A stretch of DNA of 64,000 bases, from positions 43,620,390 to 43,684,389 of the forward strand of contig NC_030384.2 in NCBI RefSeq assembly GCF_001625215.2, read 5' to 3'. The notes below the pieces were generated by a model, which was not told the DNA's origin, made no database searches, and was given only the letters and a program-made list of their open reading frames with translations. This document shows, one piece after another, positions 11,109 through 22,872 of the stretch. The position numbers and the translations under genes are program-made. The first letter of the stretch is position 1. Each line of letters opens with the position of its first letter. Source of the DNA: Daucus carota subsp. sativus (Eukaryota > Streptophyta > Magnoliopsida > Apiales > Apiaceae).

Positions 11109-13504
11109 ATGAGAAGAACTGTGGCACCAGTACTGAGAAGAGAACTGGAAAATCTTGACAAGGATGCTGATAGTAGGAAATCGGCTATGAAAGCTTTGAA
11201 ACATTATGTTAAGGAGATGGATTCGAAGGCGATTCCTCTCTTTCTTTCTCAGGTTTCGGATACCAGAGTGGCGGGATCTACTGGGGAATATACAATTTCT
11301 CTTTATGAAGTGCTTGCTCGAGTTCATGGCCCTAAAATTGTTCCTCAAATTGATAACATTATGACTACTGTGGTAAAGACATTAACTTCTAGTGCTGGTT
11401 CATTTGCTCTTCAGCAGGCTTGCTCAAAGGTAGTTCCAGCAATTGCAAGGTATGCAATTGATCCAATGACTCCAGAAGACAAGAAAAAACATATTATTTA
11501 CTCTCTTGCTAAGCCACTTTCAGATTCTTTACTGGTCAATCAAGAAAGTCTGTCTTCTGGATCTGCCCTCTGCTTGAAGGCGCTTGTAGATTCAGATAAT
11601 TGGCGTTTTGCATCTAATGAGATGGTGAATGAAGTTTGTCAAAGAGTTACTGCAGCTTTGGACAAACCTATGCAAACTAATTCTCATATTGGACTAGTCA
11701 TGGCTTTGGCTAAGAGCAATAGTCTAGTTGTTGAAGCATATGCAAGGTTGTTAATACGAGGTGGATTAAGGATCTTGACTGCTGGAATTGCTGAGCAAAA
11801 TTCTCAGAAAAGGCTTTCAGCAATTCAGATGGTGAATTTTCTAATTAGGTGCTTGGATCCTAAGAGCATATTTTCAGAGCTAGGGCTGATTATGGAGGAG
11901 ATGGAAAAGTGTCAGTCGGATCAGATGGCTTATGTCAAAGGGGCTGCTTTTGAAGCATTACAGACAGCCAAAAAAATTGCCGCTGAGGAAGAGAAAAAAT
12001 TTGAAAGGGATATGGGTTCAAACAGTGGATCAAACTTTTGTAGGAGTCCCAGCCCGAGGAGAATTTTTTGGGATATAGGAGATCAATCATCTCTATCTAC
12101 TTCACCAGAATCGCAGGTTATTCAGTCATCTTTTGGATGTGATTCTTTCATGGAATCCCCATTCTCGAGCAGTTTTACATCTGGGAACTTGATTATCAAT
12201 CAGAGAAGTGCAAACCGGAAACATTGGAGAAGATTTGACACAGGTGGCCTGGATGTTTCTCTTAAGGATGGGATTTTCTCGGAGCTGACTCCCAGAAGTG
12301 TAATTGATCATTCTGAGCATGACAAATCTTCTGGGAACAAAGACGACTGTGCAAATGGATTTGCAGGATTTTTCCAAAGAAGTCCTAGAAATGCTAGGAT
12401 AAGGAGTGCTACTCCTAGCCCTCAGGTACTTCATCATCACTTATTTGCCTACAATTTTATTTTATCAAAGACCTTATTGCGATTAAACTTAAGGGTCCTT
12501 CTGTATCTTAAATGCATGTTGCATTTCACAAATATCCCTGATGGGGAGTACAAAGTACCTTAATAAGATCAAAGAATGTGAACTGCAATTTAGCATGTGT
12601 TCTAGTCAAATATCGCCTTACCAACTGGCATATCGAAAAGTAAATACAATTTGTGACCTATCAGCATTTTTAGTATGCAACACTTTGTTCAATTTTGTCA
12701 AATTAGCCTCTATTTCTGCTTTTAATAAATTAATTTAGTAAAATTTTGGCCTTGGCAAGCGTCATCTTCTTTTCTACCCCTTTAGGCTGGAGTTGGTTCA
12801 AATTTCAACAACATAAAAACTTTAGCTACTGTTAACATATCAACACAAGTACTGGGAGTCGGTTGGCTGATGGTGCAGTCCTATTTAATGTCATATATTT
12901 GACCAAATTAAGTTTGAATTGTTATTTAATAATTGATAGTGATCCTGTCAGTACTGTCACTGATTCATCACTTTCTGTGCTGCAGAGATCACGATCTCGC
13001 ATCAATTTCAATGATGACCGCATTTTCAAAACACCAAGAAAGCTGATATGCGCCCTTCAAGATGACAAGAGTGGGAACTCTGAAGTCTCCACAAAGCTAG
13101 GCAGAAAATTTAAGAGTCCACACTCGAGCAAATTTGAGTCAAGCCCAGCATCAAAGTGTAGTCAGAACGGATTTTCACGTCACCCTGCATCGAATTATGA
13201 CCATATCTCTTTGCCTAGAATGAACCATGGTGCATACAAGAGTGAAGAAGGCAGAGAGGGCCATGGTAGCTCAGAATCGGTGTCATCGTCTGAATATGTC
13301 CCTATAATAGCTGATGAGAAGGAATCTGAAAAATTGGTTCCCACAAATAAAGCTAATTCTCTGAAGATCCATGCTCCTAGAGAAAAAAATGTGAGGTCTC
13401 TTACTATGGTTTGTGGGATCTTTGTTTTTATTTTTGCAGTTTTTGTTTGTTTGTTGTGGATTGGCGGCGATCAAGATGAAGGCTATAACCTTCTCCCCAC
13501 ATAG
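11109..13504 (+). CDS. SINE1/SINE2-like ARM-repeat protein with KASH tail (nuclear envelope)
   Basis: Outer nuclear membrane KASH protein that binds SUN proteins in the lumen; Arabidopsis SINE1 associates with actin. Two coding exons: 11109-12425 (439 codons) and 12986-13504 (172 codons and stop), 611 residues. Residues 1 to about 290 form a helical ARM/HEAT-type domain starting MRRTVAPVLRRELENLDKDA with many Leu/Ala repeats (for example SLYEVLARVHGPKIVPQID). A long Ser-rich disordered region follows. The C-terminus has one transmembrane helix (about 578-599, MVCGIFVFIFAVFVCLLWI) and a short lumenal tail ending YNLLPT. The xPT ending is the SUN-binding signature of plant KASH proteins. The first-exon start directly follows the leader intron. 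Intron 1 read-through would end soon after 12425, so the spliced form is preferred. SINE1 versus SINE2 is not resolved. Confidence 0.9.
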
Positions 13505-13924
13505 AATCATATTGGATGTAACAAACATTGAATATCGTTTAGGAACCTTATAAACTTTTAGTTACAAGTTTGTTGTTACAATCTTGAAACCCTGGATAGA
13601 AACTGGATCGTTTTAATCAAGATATTGATGTTCTTTCTTCATTAATAGGAGCATTGAGCAGTTTTTCTGATCAGTATTGTAACTTCCTTTTTCTCAAGCA
13701 TTCTTTGTTATTATGTTGAGGTTTTCACAGGATTCTTAGCAAGGATATTATTTAAAAAGTTTGTTTTTAATATATTTTGTTTTGCGAACCAGAGGATATA
13801 TTATCAGTAATAGTTCTACATCTACAAACTATTTTCTTAAAACATATACAAGATCGTGTGTTCCTATTTGAAGATCTTGCTCACATGTAAAGGGAACCGA
13901 GGCATCCTTCAGGCTGATTGGCTG

Positions 13925-15279
13925 CTACATGTTTGGGTTGTGTAGATGCTGTGCCGCTCTCCATTCACTTTCAGGAGCTAAAGTTATTGGTTTGAGCAAA
14001 GCAGCCTGACCCAGACATATGTAAGCATACTTGCTGTAGGAATTATGATTTGAGCCAGGACTGAAAATGTACAGTTCGTTAAACCCTTCTCTCGCCACCA
14101 CTACCGAGTTTCTTCTACCCTGTTCAGTATAGAGAAAAAGAAAGGCCCTTAAAATAATGTCCTTGATGTAGTTGTGGTTAGTACTAGTATTATGTAATGT
14201 TCATAGATAGAGTACCCTGTCCAAGACTGTGAAATTTGTAGGAGCACAAGTGTAGATCCTGCTCATTTCCTCTGTTAGCTGCTTATTATTGTCATCTTCT
14301 TCCCCTTCCAACTCTTCTCTGCTCTCATATGACATTTTTTCTGCATCATTCACAATCTCCAGATTTTTTGAACCCCAGCCAGAAAATATTTGCCATATCC
14401 CAGAAGCAGTTTTCTTTGTCTTGCCGAAATCTGGAGGCACTATGCTGTAATTTGAAAGAATTGGTGGCCTGATGAAGAAATTAGACCTTTCTAACCCCAT
14501 TGCATATGTGGCTTCTGGAGTGCTTACTGCCAAATGACTTACAATAGAACCCATTAAGCGGATTCCTGTAGTGTTCGAGTTGGTTATTATGAGTTCTGAG
14601 CTCAGGACATCCTGCCTAAGTGTCACAATGTGTTTTATTTCAACCATTCTCTCCCGGTTGCTGCTAATCAGTTCCACCTGCATTTAATATAGTATCCAAG
14701 GCAACTACTAAGGAAATAGATAAGAATCAGAGAAACTCCTTTATACAGAATGATATAGAGTCAAAATCAGACCTGAATGAATTCTTCAGGGCTTCCTGTA
14801 ACACCATATAGAGCCCAATTACTTGGAGACCATGACACTCCTTCCTGACTTTCGCATTTGAAGGCCAAAGACACGCCACCTTGAATAACGCCACCACCAT
14901 CTTCCGCCTCTGAGACTACAGTATGCAGCAGTTCCAGCAGGCCTTCGTGCCACATGGGAGCCTTGTAGGATGTAATTAGGCCACTTGGAAGCATTATACT
15001 TGCAAGACTTCCATTATCCAATTTCATCTTTACAACACAACCATCACCAATACTTGCAAAACTTACTCCATGGCCATTGAATTCAGTTTCCAGGTAATCC
15101 ACATTGATGGGTGGATAAGGAATGGAAGCTACTGAAGGCAACTGAAAATCCCTCCTGGGATTGTTCCATCGGATTGTAGCTGGAGAATAAGGATGTAAAG
15201 GATTGAGTTTCGCGATAGGCTTTGTGGATGGAAGAGCAGTGAAGGTAGGAGAGAAAAAAGAACTGTATGCTATACTCAT
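13925..15279 (-). CDS. NDF5: NDF5-like protein, chloroplast NDH complex assembly (mutarotase-like)
   Basis: Chloroplast thylakoid protein needed for accumulation of the NDH complex in cyclic electron flow around photosystem I; a paralog of PNSB2. Three exons on the minus strand: 15279-14773, 14677-14216 and 14119-13925 (169 and 154 codons, then 64 codons and stop), 387 residues, both introns phase 0. The first 40-50 residues are Ser/Thr/Pro-rich without acidic residues, as expected of a transit peptide. The body has a galactose-mutarotase-like fold region with VDYLETEFNGHGVSF, MSRIYTCAPTNFTVLDR and a C-terminus ending HLHNPNM. These match my memory of Arabidopsis NDF5, which ends similarly. 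No epimerase activity is known for this family. It lies 543 bp downstream of PNSB2 on the same strand; an independent start and its own transit peptide argue for separate transcription. Confidence 0.9.
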
Positions 15280-15821
15280 GCTTATACTCTGTGATGTTTT
15301 TATCTGTGCTTATATATACATTTCCAGAAGCACATTGTAAAATATCTCTACATATGATGAGTACCAGGGTAGAGATAATTTCTGGGAGAAAAGGAAAGAG
15401 AAAAAATGCATTCAATTTTTCATAAGCCCCTAAGTGGATAACTTACCAGTTTATTTGGTTGGTTGTCATTGAAGAATTACTAGATATTATCTTTGTGTCT
15501 ATGAGCTGCTCACTTGAGTCTCAGAATCTGTTAGCCTCTTTTCAGTTTTTACGGGTTCCGCAATTTTTTTACATAATGTCTTGCTCGTCCTATTTATCTA
15601 ACCATTTTTAGCAACACATCTTCATATGATGCTACATTAATCCTTATCAGTCAATTATCCACCATTTTATCATCAAAACCTGTTCAATATAATTGTAGGA
15701 AACCTGAAACTCTTTCTTTGGATCCAAGTATACTAATATTGTATTAATATTTTTGGGGTTACATCTATTGGGAGAGAAAAATAGATTACTTAATTCAGTA
15801 ATCTTATATACAAAATTATGA
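15280..15821. other. Spacer between NDF5 and PNSB2
   Basis: Holds the NDF5 promoter (a TATATATA run near 15311-15318, 32-39 bases before the start codon) and the PNSB2 3' UTR. No further gene seen. Confidence 0.5.
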
Positions 15822-17474
15822 TCACAAATTATCATGCTCCATAACCTGCGCCCCTCTCCACTCTTCACCGGGATTTACAACCACTGGTACTAACATTGAA
15901 GCTGGACCAGTGCAAATAAAGTAGTCCTTCCCAAACTTCTCTGATATAGAACCCGGGCTTGAAACGTAAATGTCGTCAAAACCCATCCTTATTACTCTGT
16001 AAAACAGCTCCTTTCCCTGAAATCACCACGAAAAATCAGCACAGGAGACGAACAATGTTGCACCTTTTAGATAAAAATAAATAGCTACATTTCTACAAGG
16101 CCTAGATAATAGATCATTCAATTCATTACTTGGAGAACAGAAAACACTGAATGGAGTGAATATAATAGGCAAGCAAAAGTCAAGCAGACCTGATCGATGG
16201 TCTCATATTTAGAAGGCGGGGTGTTGTAAAATGGCTTTAGTCTTTCTGCAGGAGGAGCAGTGTAAACTCTACTAAGCTTATTCCTCAATATGGTAATGGG
16301 CACATCTTGCACAGTCCACAATCCTGGTTTCTGTTCGGGCTCATAGCCGAATGAAAACATACCAGGATCCTCAGTTTTCATTGCTTCAGCTGGAGACATG
16401 ATTTCAAATGGTGAAGATAAAGGAGGGTGTGTGCAGTAAGAGCAGTTTCTCAGGCCCTGAATCCCAGTACCACTTCGCTTCTTGAATTTGAAATGACTTA
16501 GTATTGCACCAGTTAGATTAATAGCTTTGCGACCATTGTTCTTAACTTTAACTGCTGTTGCCATTCCCAGAGGATAGAGGGACACGACATACGTTATATC
16601 AAGAGTTCCACTGCTACAGCAGCTCAATTCTACCTGCACCACGTGCAATTCCAAGAAAAATTACGATTTGATCTTATTACTGGGACTCCATTAGCAAAAT
16701 AACTAAGCATGCCCCAGTTTCATGAAGAAAGTAAATAATGCAGATTGAAAAATTTAAAACATAGTTGCCATATGCTGAGAATTTTGTATGGCCCACACGT
16801 TCATCTAAGGATTACGGGAATGGCTTGCACCACACATATAGCAACATCATCCACTTCACAGATATAACAGCATAACACAGTTCCCAGAGAAGTCTTCGAA
16901 ACAGGAGGGTAAGCCAAGGAAAAAATATAGGCAAGCAATGCAATCTATATATCTAATTCTTTAGAAAAGCCAGGTAAAAATCAGAAGTAAAATGAACTAT
17001 TAAGTAGGACATTACCTGAACAGCATCAATGGAATCAGAATCAACATCCTTGACAATCCACTGAGAAGTATCAACAGGAGACACCGAGCTTGAGATTTTA
17101 GGCTTTGGTTCAGCAGCAGCTGGCACATTATTCAAGACCAAACCAATTCCACCTTTGGCTGATCCTGAAGAATTAGGCTTAGGAGGAAGAGTATAAAGAA
17201 TCTCCTCAAAACCATCATCTTTCCAGTAAACCTTGGGCTTGTAAGAAGTAACATGAGCATTTGGTATTTGAAGTTTCAGTGAACTTCCATTTCTAACAGT
17301 CAGCTCGACGTCACCTGAGTCCAAGAATTTGATGCCTTTACGCCCAAACTTCTGTTCAAGACTCTCTGCAGTTGCCGGGGTCGTGATTGTAGTTGAAGTA
17401 GGTGTTGTTATTGCAGTTGCTCTGATAATGCTTGGTTTGGGGAGACTTAGAGATAGCAGAGAAGAAGAAGCCAT
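15822..17474 (-). CDS. PNSB2: Photosynthetic NDH subunit of subcomplex B 2 (NDF2/NDH45)
   Basis: Structural subunit of subcomplex B of the chloroplast NADH dehydrogenase-like complex on the stromal thylakoid face. Three minus-strand exons: 17474-17016, 16633-16190 and 16016-15822 (153 and 148 codons, then 64 codons and stop), 365 residues, introns phase 0. The chosen start [15 protein letters not shown] opens a typical Ser-rich transit peptide; an in-frame ATG at 17519 would prefix 15 unlikely residues. Family landmarks are [71 protein letters not shown] and the C-terminal MEHDNL. Intron positions and phases and the 64-codon last exon are the same as in the neighbouring NDF5-like gene, showing a shared origin. 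Confidence 0.93.
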
Positions 17475-18157
17475 GGAGAAGATAAATAGATGGATATGAA
17501 GTCTCTTCAGACTCCACACACTTGCACCACTGCCTACATACTATATTAGACTCATCTCTCTGTCTATATTTTGTCTGTTTCTTAACTGTTTTTTGTATTT
17601 TGGCTCCCCACTGTCTATATTTAACCTTGTATTAATTTTCTTTTTTCTAAATAAATTCAGTATACACCATGAACTGAGATAACAGTCCTTGCAATTTATA
17701 AATATGACATAGTTGCTGTGTCGTTGACTGAAAATCGACTTTAACATCTTCTACGCTCCTTGAACTCGAATCGGATGACATTATTGTGTAAAGGTATTGC
17801 GTCATCTAATACAGGAGTATGAAATAATTTCAGGGAAGGCAGAAGCCGATGCTGTATAATGAGGGCATTGAGTCATCAGCAAAGAGCATCATGAAAACCA
17901 ACATCTACAAAGTAACTGGCATTATAGATTACAACAGATTTCAAGATTGTTGTTACATTTATTTCTCACATTCCCAGAAGCAACTGAAGATATCAAAATT
18001 TGGAGACTTATTTTGTTGTAAATATAATACACTCTAGGAACCCAGCTCACGGGAGTCTGAAGAAATTCAACTACAATCTCCTCCGACAATAATCCTATGT
18101 CAGAATATGCGATACATCAGTCTCCGATATATATAATGTAACAAGTAGTGTCACCAT
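17475..18157. other. Spacer between PNSB2 and ADP-glucose phosphorylase
   Basis: PNSB2 promoter side followed by the 3' UTR of the next minus-strand gene. Small ORFs here have no recognisable domains. Confidence 0.5.
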
Positions 18158-19987
18158 CTAGTTAGGAAGGTTCACTTCCTTTAAAATTTTTGCAGCATCC
18201 TCTGGGAATACAGGATTTATGTAGCACCCACTTCCCATCTCAAAGCCGCCTATAGTGCCCAACTGGGGGACTATTTGCAAATACCAATGACAATAAGGAA
18301 GTTCTGGTTGACTCACTTTTAGTGGAGAAGTGTGAATCATAAAATTATATGGAGGGTTGTTCAATTGCAAGGACATTTTCTGAAGCACAAGTTTAAGTGA
18401 CCCCCCAAGATCAGTTGCCTGTCATAATGCATATTGAGCAGTATCTCAGTAAAAAATACAATTACAAGTAACATCTAAACAACGAAAAATAGCAACTTAA
18501 AGAATACAACTAGATATCTCAATTGTTACCTGCTCCTCGTTTAGTTCATGAAAGTGAGAATAGTGGTTCCTGGGAATTATCCATAACTCAAAAGGAGAAG
18601 TAGAGGCAAATGGAGCAATGGAAACAAAATGTGCTGACTCATTTATTAGAAGTCGGTCCAGTTGAATTTCACAAAGGCTACACTTTCCTGTCTGGTCAAA
18701 ATGCTCCTTCATACTGTCAATACGGGCAGAAACCGTGGGAGGAATGACTGGAAGAGCTATCATCTGACTATGAGAATGACTCATTGAAGCCCCAGCTGAG
18801 GCACCATGGTTTTTGAATACCTTTAAATTAGATGAACAAAAAACAATCACAAGAATTAGCATCAAGTCAATATAGATAAAAAGAAAACCATAACTGAGAA
18901 AGGACTGGTATCACACTAAGCCTTAGTCATGATAAGTTGTTCAAATTCAAAAGCATCAAGATTGTAGACATCGGAGATCATCAATTTGCAAGCCAGGTAA
19001 TTAGTGATAACAGGACCATGCTTCTATTACAAAAGAGGGAAGAAGCTCCCAAGTCACAGCTAAGTGCCATATGCATCAGACATATACGTTATACAGGGTA
19101 TGAATCATGAGGGCGTGCAATTGAAAAGGGAGGCCAGTTTGGAGCAACGCTTTGTATTACCGAACACGCATTTAACTTTACAAACACACAACCCTGCTCA
19201 TATAAATTCTGTTACACTTTAGCATTTGCTGCTAGAAGGACACTCAATGGCCATTACATATAGGTTGTCCTTTAAGTTTCCATTTCTTTTCAAGCTATAT
19301 TAACATTTAGCACAACAGCCAACTAAAACTGTATATCGCTCATCTGCTTACAGACCATAATCATACATATATACCATCAATTACCGAGAAATTATATCAA
19401 AAATATTAACAAACATACTAACTGGCACAAACATAAAAATCGCAACTTTAACATAAAACAGACGTAAAGATGGAAACTTTAATTCAAAACAAGTCACAAT
19501 CAGTCCATAGATAAGCAATAACCTGAACATATTTGATAAACTCATAACCAGCAAGCTGCAAAATCCTCTTCTTATAAGCAAGCAAAACCTGACCAATCTG
19601 AACCGGAGAAAGATCAGGTAAGTGAACCGAATGAACCGGCGCTTCAATCACCACATCATGAAACCCAAACCCACTCAAACTCACTTCCCCCGAACCGGAC
19701 TCGGTCACTTCCGGCTCGACCGGCAAGTCTCGACTGAGAGCCGGATAGAGGTTTTGAATGACTCGGATCTTCCACTCGGCGGTGGAATCGGATGGAACTC
19801 GGAAAATTTCGGGAGCGCATTCGTGTTCGTGGCCGATACAAAAGGGGCAAGCTGATTGGTTGTTGGGGTTAGGGTTTGATTTGGATTTGAAGTCGGAGGG
19901 ACGACGTGATCTCGCCGGAGAAAATATAACCCACCGGTTGTTCACTGTGTCTTTTCTTAGTTCCGGGTTGCGTTTCGGAGCATCCAT
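18158..19987 (-). CDS. ADP-glucose phosphorylase-like protein (GalT/HIT superfamily)
   Basis: Nucleotidyltransferase of the galactose-1-phosphate uridylyltransferase family; the Arabidopsis member, long annotated as a GalT, was shown to act as ADP-glucose phosphorylase. Three minus-strand exons: 19987-19523, 18820-18530 and 18418-18158 (155 and 97 codons, then 86 codons and stop), 338 residues, all phase 0. N-terminal zinc-type motif CPFC at residues 47-50 followed by GHEHE; active-site motif HSHSQ at 170-174 within SAGASMSHSHSQMIALP; second CSLC pair near 208; SPFELWIIPRNHYSHFHEL; C-terminal CHWYLQIVPQLGTIGGFE. GalT enzymes carry HPH at the active site; HSH here fits the ADP-glucose phosphorylase subgroup. 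Intron 1 is 702 bp. No transit peptide is evident, so cytosolic is likely. Confidence 0.92.
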
Positions 19988-20129
19988 TTTTCTATAAACA
20001 CTTGTTCAGTACTTGTGTGGCGGTGTCAATTGCGGAAGGTGAAGTAATCTTGATATTGAGATTTTACGTTATAACGGCCGTAGATTTTTATCTGACGGAA
20101 ATTTTTATAGACGCAGGTAATTATTATTA

Positions 20130-21426
20130 GAAGTAATTGCATATCGCACCCTGTAAGTATCGTTCAAAAACGATAGAGTACCTATACTTTGAGAAACTCA
20201 ACCCGCACCCCTTATCTTATCTTTAGTGTTCAAGCCCGAGATGCACCCCCTGCCGTTAACTTCCGTTAACTCAGTGCACTCCGTTAAATCACTATACATA
20301 TAATTGCAATTCAGACCCTCTAAGTTAAGTTCAAAAACGATGTTGTATCCATATTTTTGGAAATCCAAATCGCACTTATTTTTACATTTCAAGAACGATA
20401 CACACCCCCTCCGTTGAATACCATTAACTTCCGTTAAAATACTCCTCCGTCTCAATTTACATGTCCCTTTTGCTTTTTGATAAGTCAAATTGACTATTTT
20501 TTGACCAACTATTAAAAAAATATTTATTTATTATTTTAGGAAATAGAAAGTTACATATTAAAATATACTAGATTTTGTTTAAAAAAAATATCATCAAAAA
20601 GTAAATCTAGTCTATTTTAATAGAGCTAATCATAGGGGATCCAATTGCAATTACCTCTATTATTTGCGAAATTCGGACCCTCTATTATTTGCGAGAACAA
20701 GTAGACTAGATTTACTTTTTGATGGTATTTTTTTTATAATTTTTGCTTAATTAAGTTATCCCCAAGTCAAAATAATTTTACATATTGAATGATTTTTAAT
20801 TTTTAGTGACATGTGTATTAAGTACTTAATATATACACTATTTTAAATATAAAAAATAAATATTATGTGATATTTATTATAAATAATACATAAATTTATA
20901 TATTGATTAAAAAATATATATATTTTAATTATTTTGTTTGGAAAAATTGATCAAAAAAATTTAAAAAAATATCATCAAAAATTAAATCTAGTCTATTTTA
21001 ATATGTAACTTTATATTTTCTAAAATAATAAATATATATTTTCAAATAGTTGGTCAAAAATTAGTCAATTTGACTCCTCAAAAAGCAAAAGGGACATGTA
21101 AATTGAGACGGATGAGTATTTTAACGGAAGTTAACGAAATTCAACGGAGGGTGTGCGTATCGTTTTTGAAATGTAAAAATAAGTGGTGCGATTTGGGTTT
21201 CCAAAAGTATGGGTACAACATCGTTTTTGAACGTAACTTAGGGGGTCCGAATTGCAATTATATGTATAGTGACTTAACGGAGTGCACTGAGTTAACGGAA
21301 CTTAACGGCAGGAGGTGCATCTCGGGCTTGAAAACTAAAAATAAGGGGTGCGAGTTGAGTTTCTCAAAGTATAGGTACTCTATCGTTTTTGAACGATACT
21401 TAGGGGGTGCGATATGCAATTACCTC
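20130..21426. mobile_element. Long-inverted-repeat Mutator-type MITE with an inner element
   Basis: About 310-bp arms (20130-20441 and 21117-21426) are near-perfect inverted repeats; ends read GAAGTAATTGCATATCGCACC and, reverse-complemented, GAGGTAATTGCATATCGCACC. A 9-bp direct repeat TTATTATTA flanks it (20121-20129 and 21427-21435), the duplication size typical of Mutator, though the TTA-rich context makes chance possible. The two arms would meet almost head to head if the inner element at 20442-21116 were removed. Translation of an arm gives open frames on both strands that are only shadows of the repeat. Confidence 0.75.
20442..21116. mobile_element. Stowaway/mariner-like element at the centre of the palindrome
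   Basis: Ends CTCCTCCGTCTCAATTTACA and, reverse-complemented, CTCATCCGTCTCAATTTACA, resemble Stowaway MITE ends (CTCCCTCCGTCCC) and are flanked by TA on both sides (20440-20441, 21117-21118). The 675-bp interior is AT-rich and not fully symmetric, and contains an extra block near 20640-20700 with another GCAATTACCTC-like motif, hinting at a further insertion. No transposase ORF. Confidence 0.65.
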
Positions 21427-21697
21427 TTATTATTATTGAAACTGAAATCATTATTTTAAAAACAAAATTTGAGGTATGAAATTAAAATTTCATGTCATTT
21501 TTTTATTCAATTAGGTGATAAAAAATATAATTATGGTTGAAATTGTAAAATTATGTAAAGAAAATGTCACGATGTATGATGCTTAGAAATGATAAAAGAA
21601 GATGAAGTTGAATTTGTGAGATGGAAAAATATATAGATTTGAATGTTCTTGAAGAGTGCTAGTTAAGTTTGCGGGTCGATTAGTATCATATTTTTAA

Positions 21698-22863
21698 GGG
21701 AAAATAGATTTTTTGCCACTCAATTTATAGTGTTTTTAGAAACTTACCACCCAACTAATTTTTTTATTCTTTTAGTCACTTATGTTAGGTTTGGTTTTAT
21801 TTTTAGCCACCAACTTAGGTTTGGATTTGATTACCAGCATTATGATACTTTTTTTGTCACTAAACTTATTGCGTTTTTAGAAACTAACCACTGAACTATA
21901 ATTTTTTTATTTTACTCACTAGTGTTAGATTTAGCTCTTTTTTTTGTCACTGAAGTTAGGTTCAGATTTGATTATTAGCATTACATTGTATGTGTATCAT
22001 TATTAAAATATAGTGGTAGTTGGTAATATTTTGATGATTTGATATATGTTTGTATTTTTATATGTAGTACTTTTTATGTCTTCAAGGTCGCTTACCTTGG
22101 ATGATAAGAATTTTACACGCATTATATGGCCTTTAAAAGATGTAGTTTCATATATATATTTTTTTTTCTTCCGAATGAAAATTCAGCGTTTGAATTTTTA
22201 CACACAAAAACAAGTTATGAAACTATGTTTTATAAGAATCTTAAATACATGCTAAGCACTAGAGAAAAATTTGTAAACTAATGAGAGGGACGGGGGGAGT
22301 AATAATAATATAAAATGATGCATTATATATAGAGGACAATCATCGAAAATTAAGTTTTCCTCTCTATTTATTTATCTCGAAAATTGTAATAAGATAAAGT
22401 TATTAAAATTTTTGAAGATAAATTTAAGAAAGATCTTAGACTGAGCTAGTCCATTGAAAGTTTAATAGCGAAAGATGATGCGTCATATCACTCAATTACA
22501 ATTTATCTTATGAGAGAGGGTGAATTGTTTGAAGTCATTGATTTCATATTCATGATTTATTGAATTTTTAGAATCTAATTACTATTATTCCTGATTTTAA
22601 TTTTTCATCGGCTCATTTTATATTACTATTGCTATATATAAGGATATAAACATACGACACATCATCAAAATATTAGATATTATCACTATGTATAAATGAT
22701 GATACAAAAAATTATCATAATGCTAGTAATCAAATCCAAACCTAAGCTGGTGGCTAAAAACAAAACAAAACCTAACATTAGTGACTAAAAGAATGAAAAA
22801 ATTAGTTGGGTGATAAGTTTCTAAAAACACTATAAGTTGAGTGGCAAAAAAATCTATTTTCCC
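21698..22863. mobile_element. Mutator-type MITE with 9-bp target duplication
   Basis: A 1166-bp element with about 150-bp inverted arms. Both ends begin GGGAAAATAGATTTTTTGCC (right end read in reverse complement, with small length differences in the T run). It is flanked by an exact 9-bp duplication TATTTTTAA at 21689-21697 and 22864-22872. Long inverted repeats plus a 9-bp duplication are the Mutator signature. The interior has no recognisable transposase. Confidence 0.85.
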
Positions 22864-22872
22864 TATTTTTAA

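Noticed and set aside
12426-12563. Read-through extension of SINE exon 1
   Set aside because: The extra 45 residues are intron-like and would remove the transmembrane segment and KASH tail that complete the protein when spliced.
17475-17519. Upstream in-frame ATG for PNSB2 at 17519
   Set aside because: It would add 15 residues before a textbook transit peptide start (MASSSLL) that fits the family better.
20198-21459. Paired ORFs with similar proteins on opposite strands
   Set aside because: They are mirror images created by the inverted arms of the MITE at 20130-21426, with no transposase or other domain.
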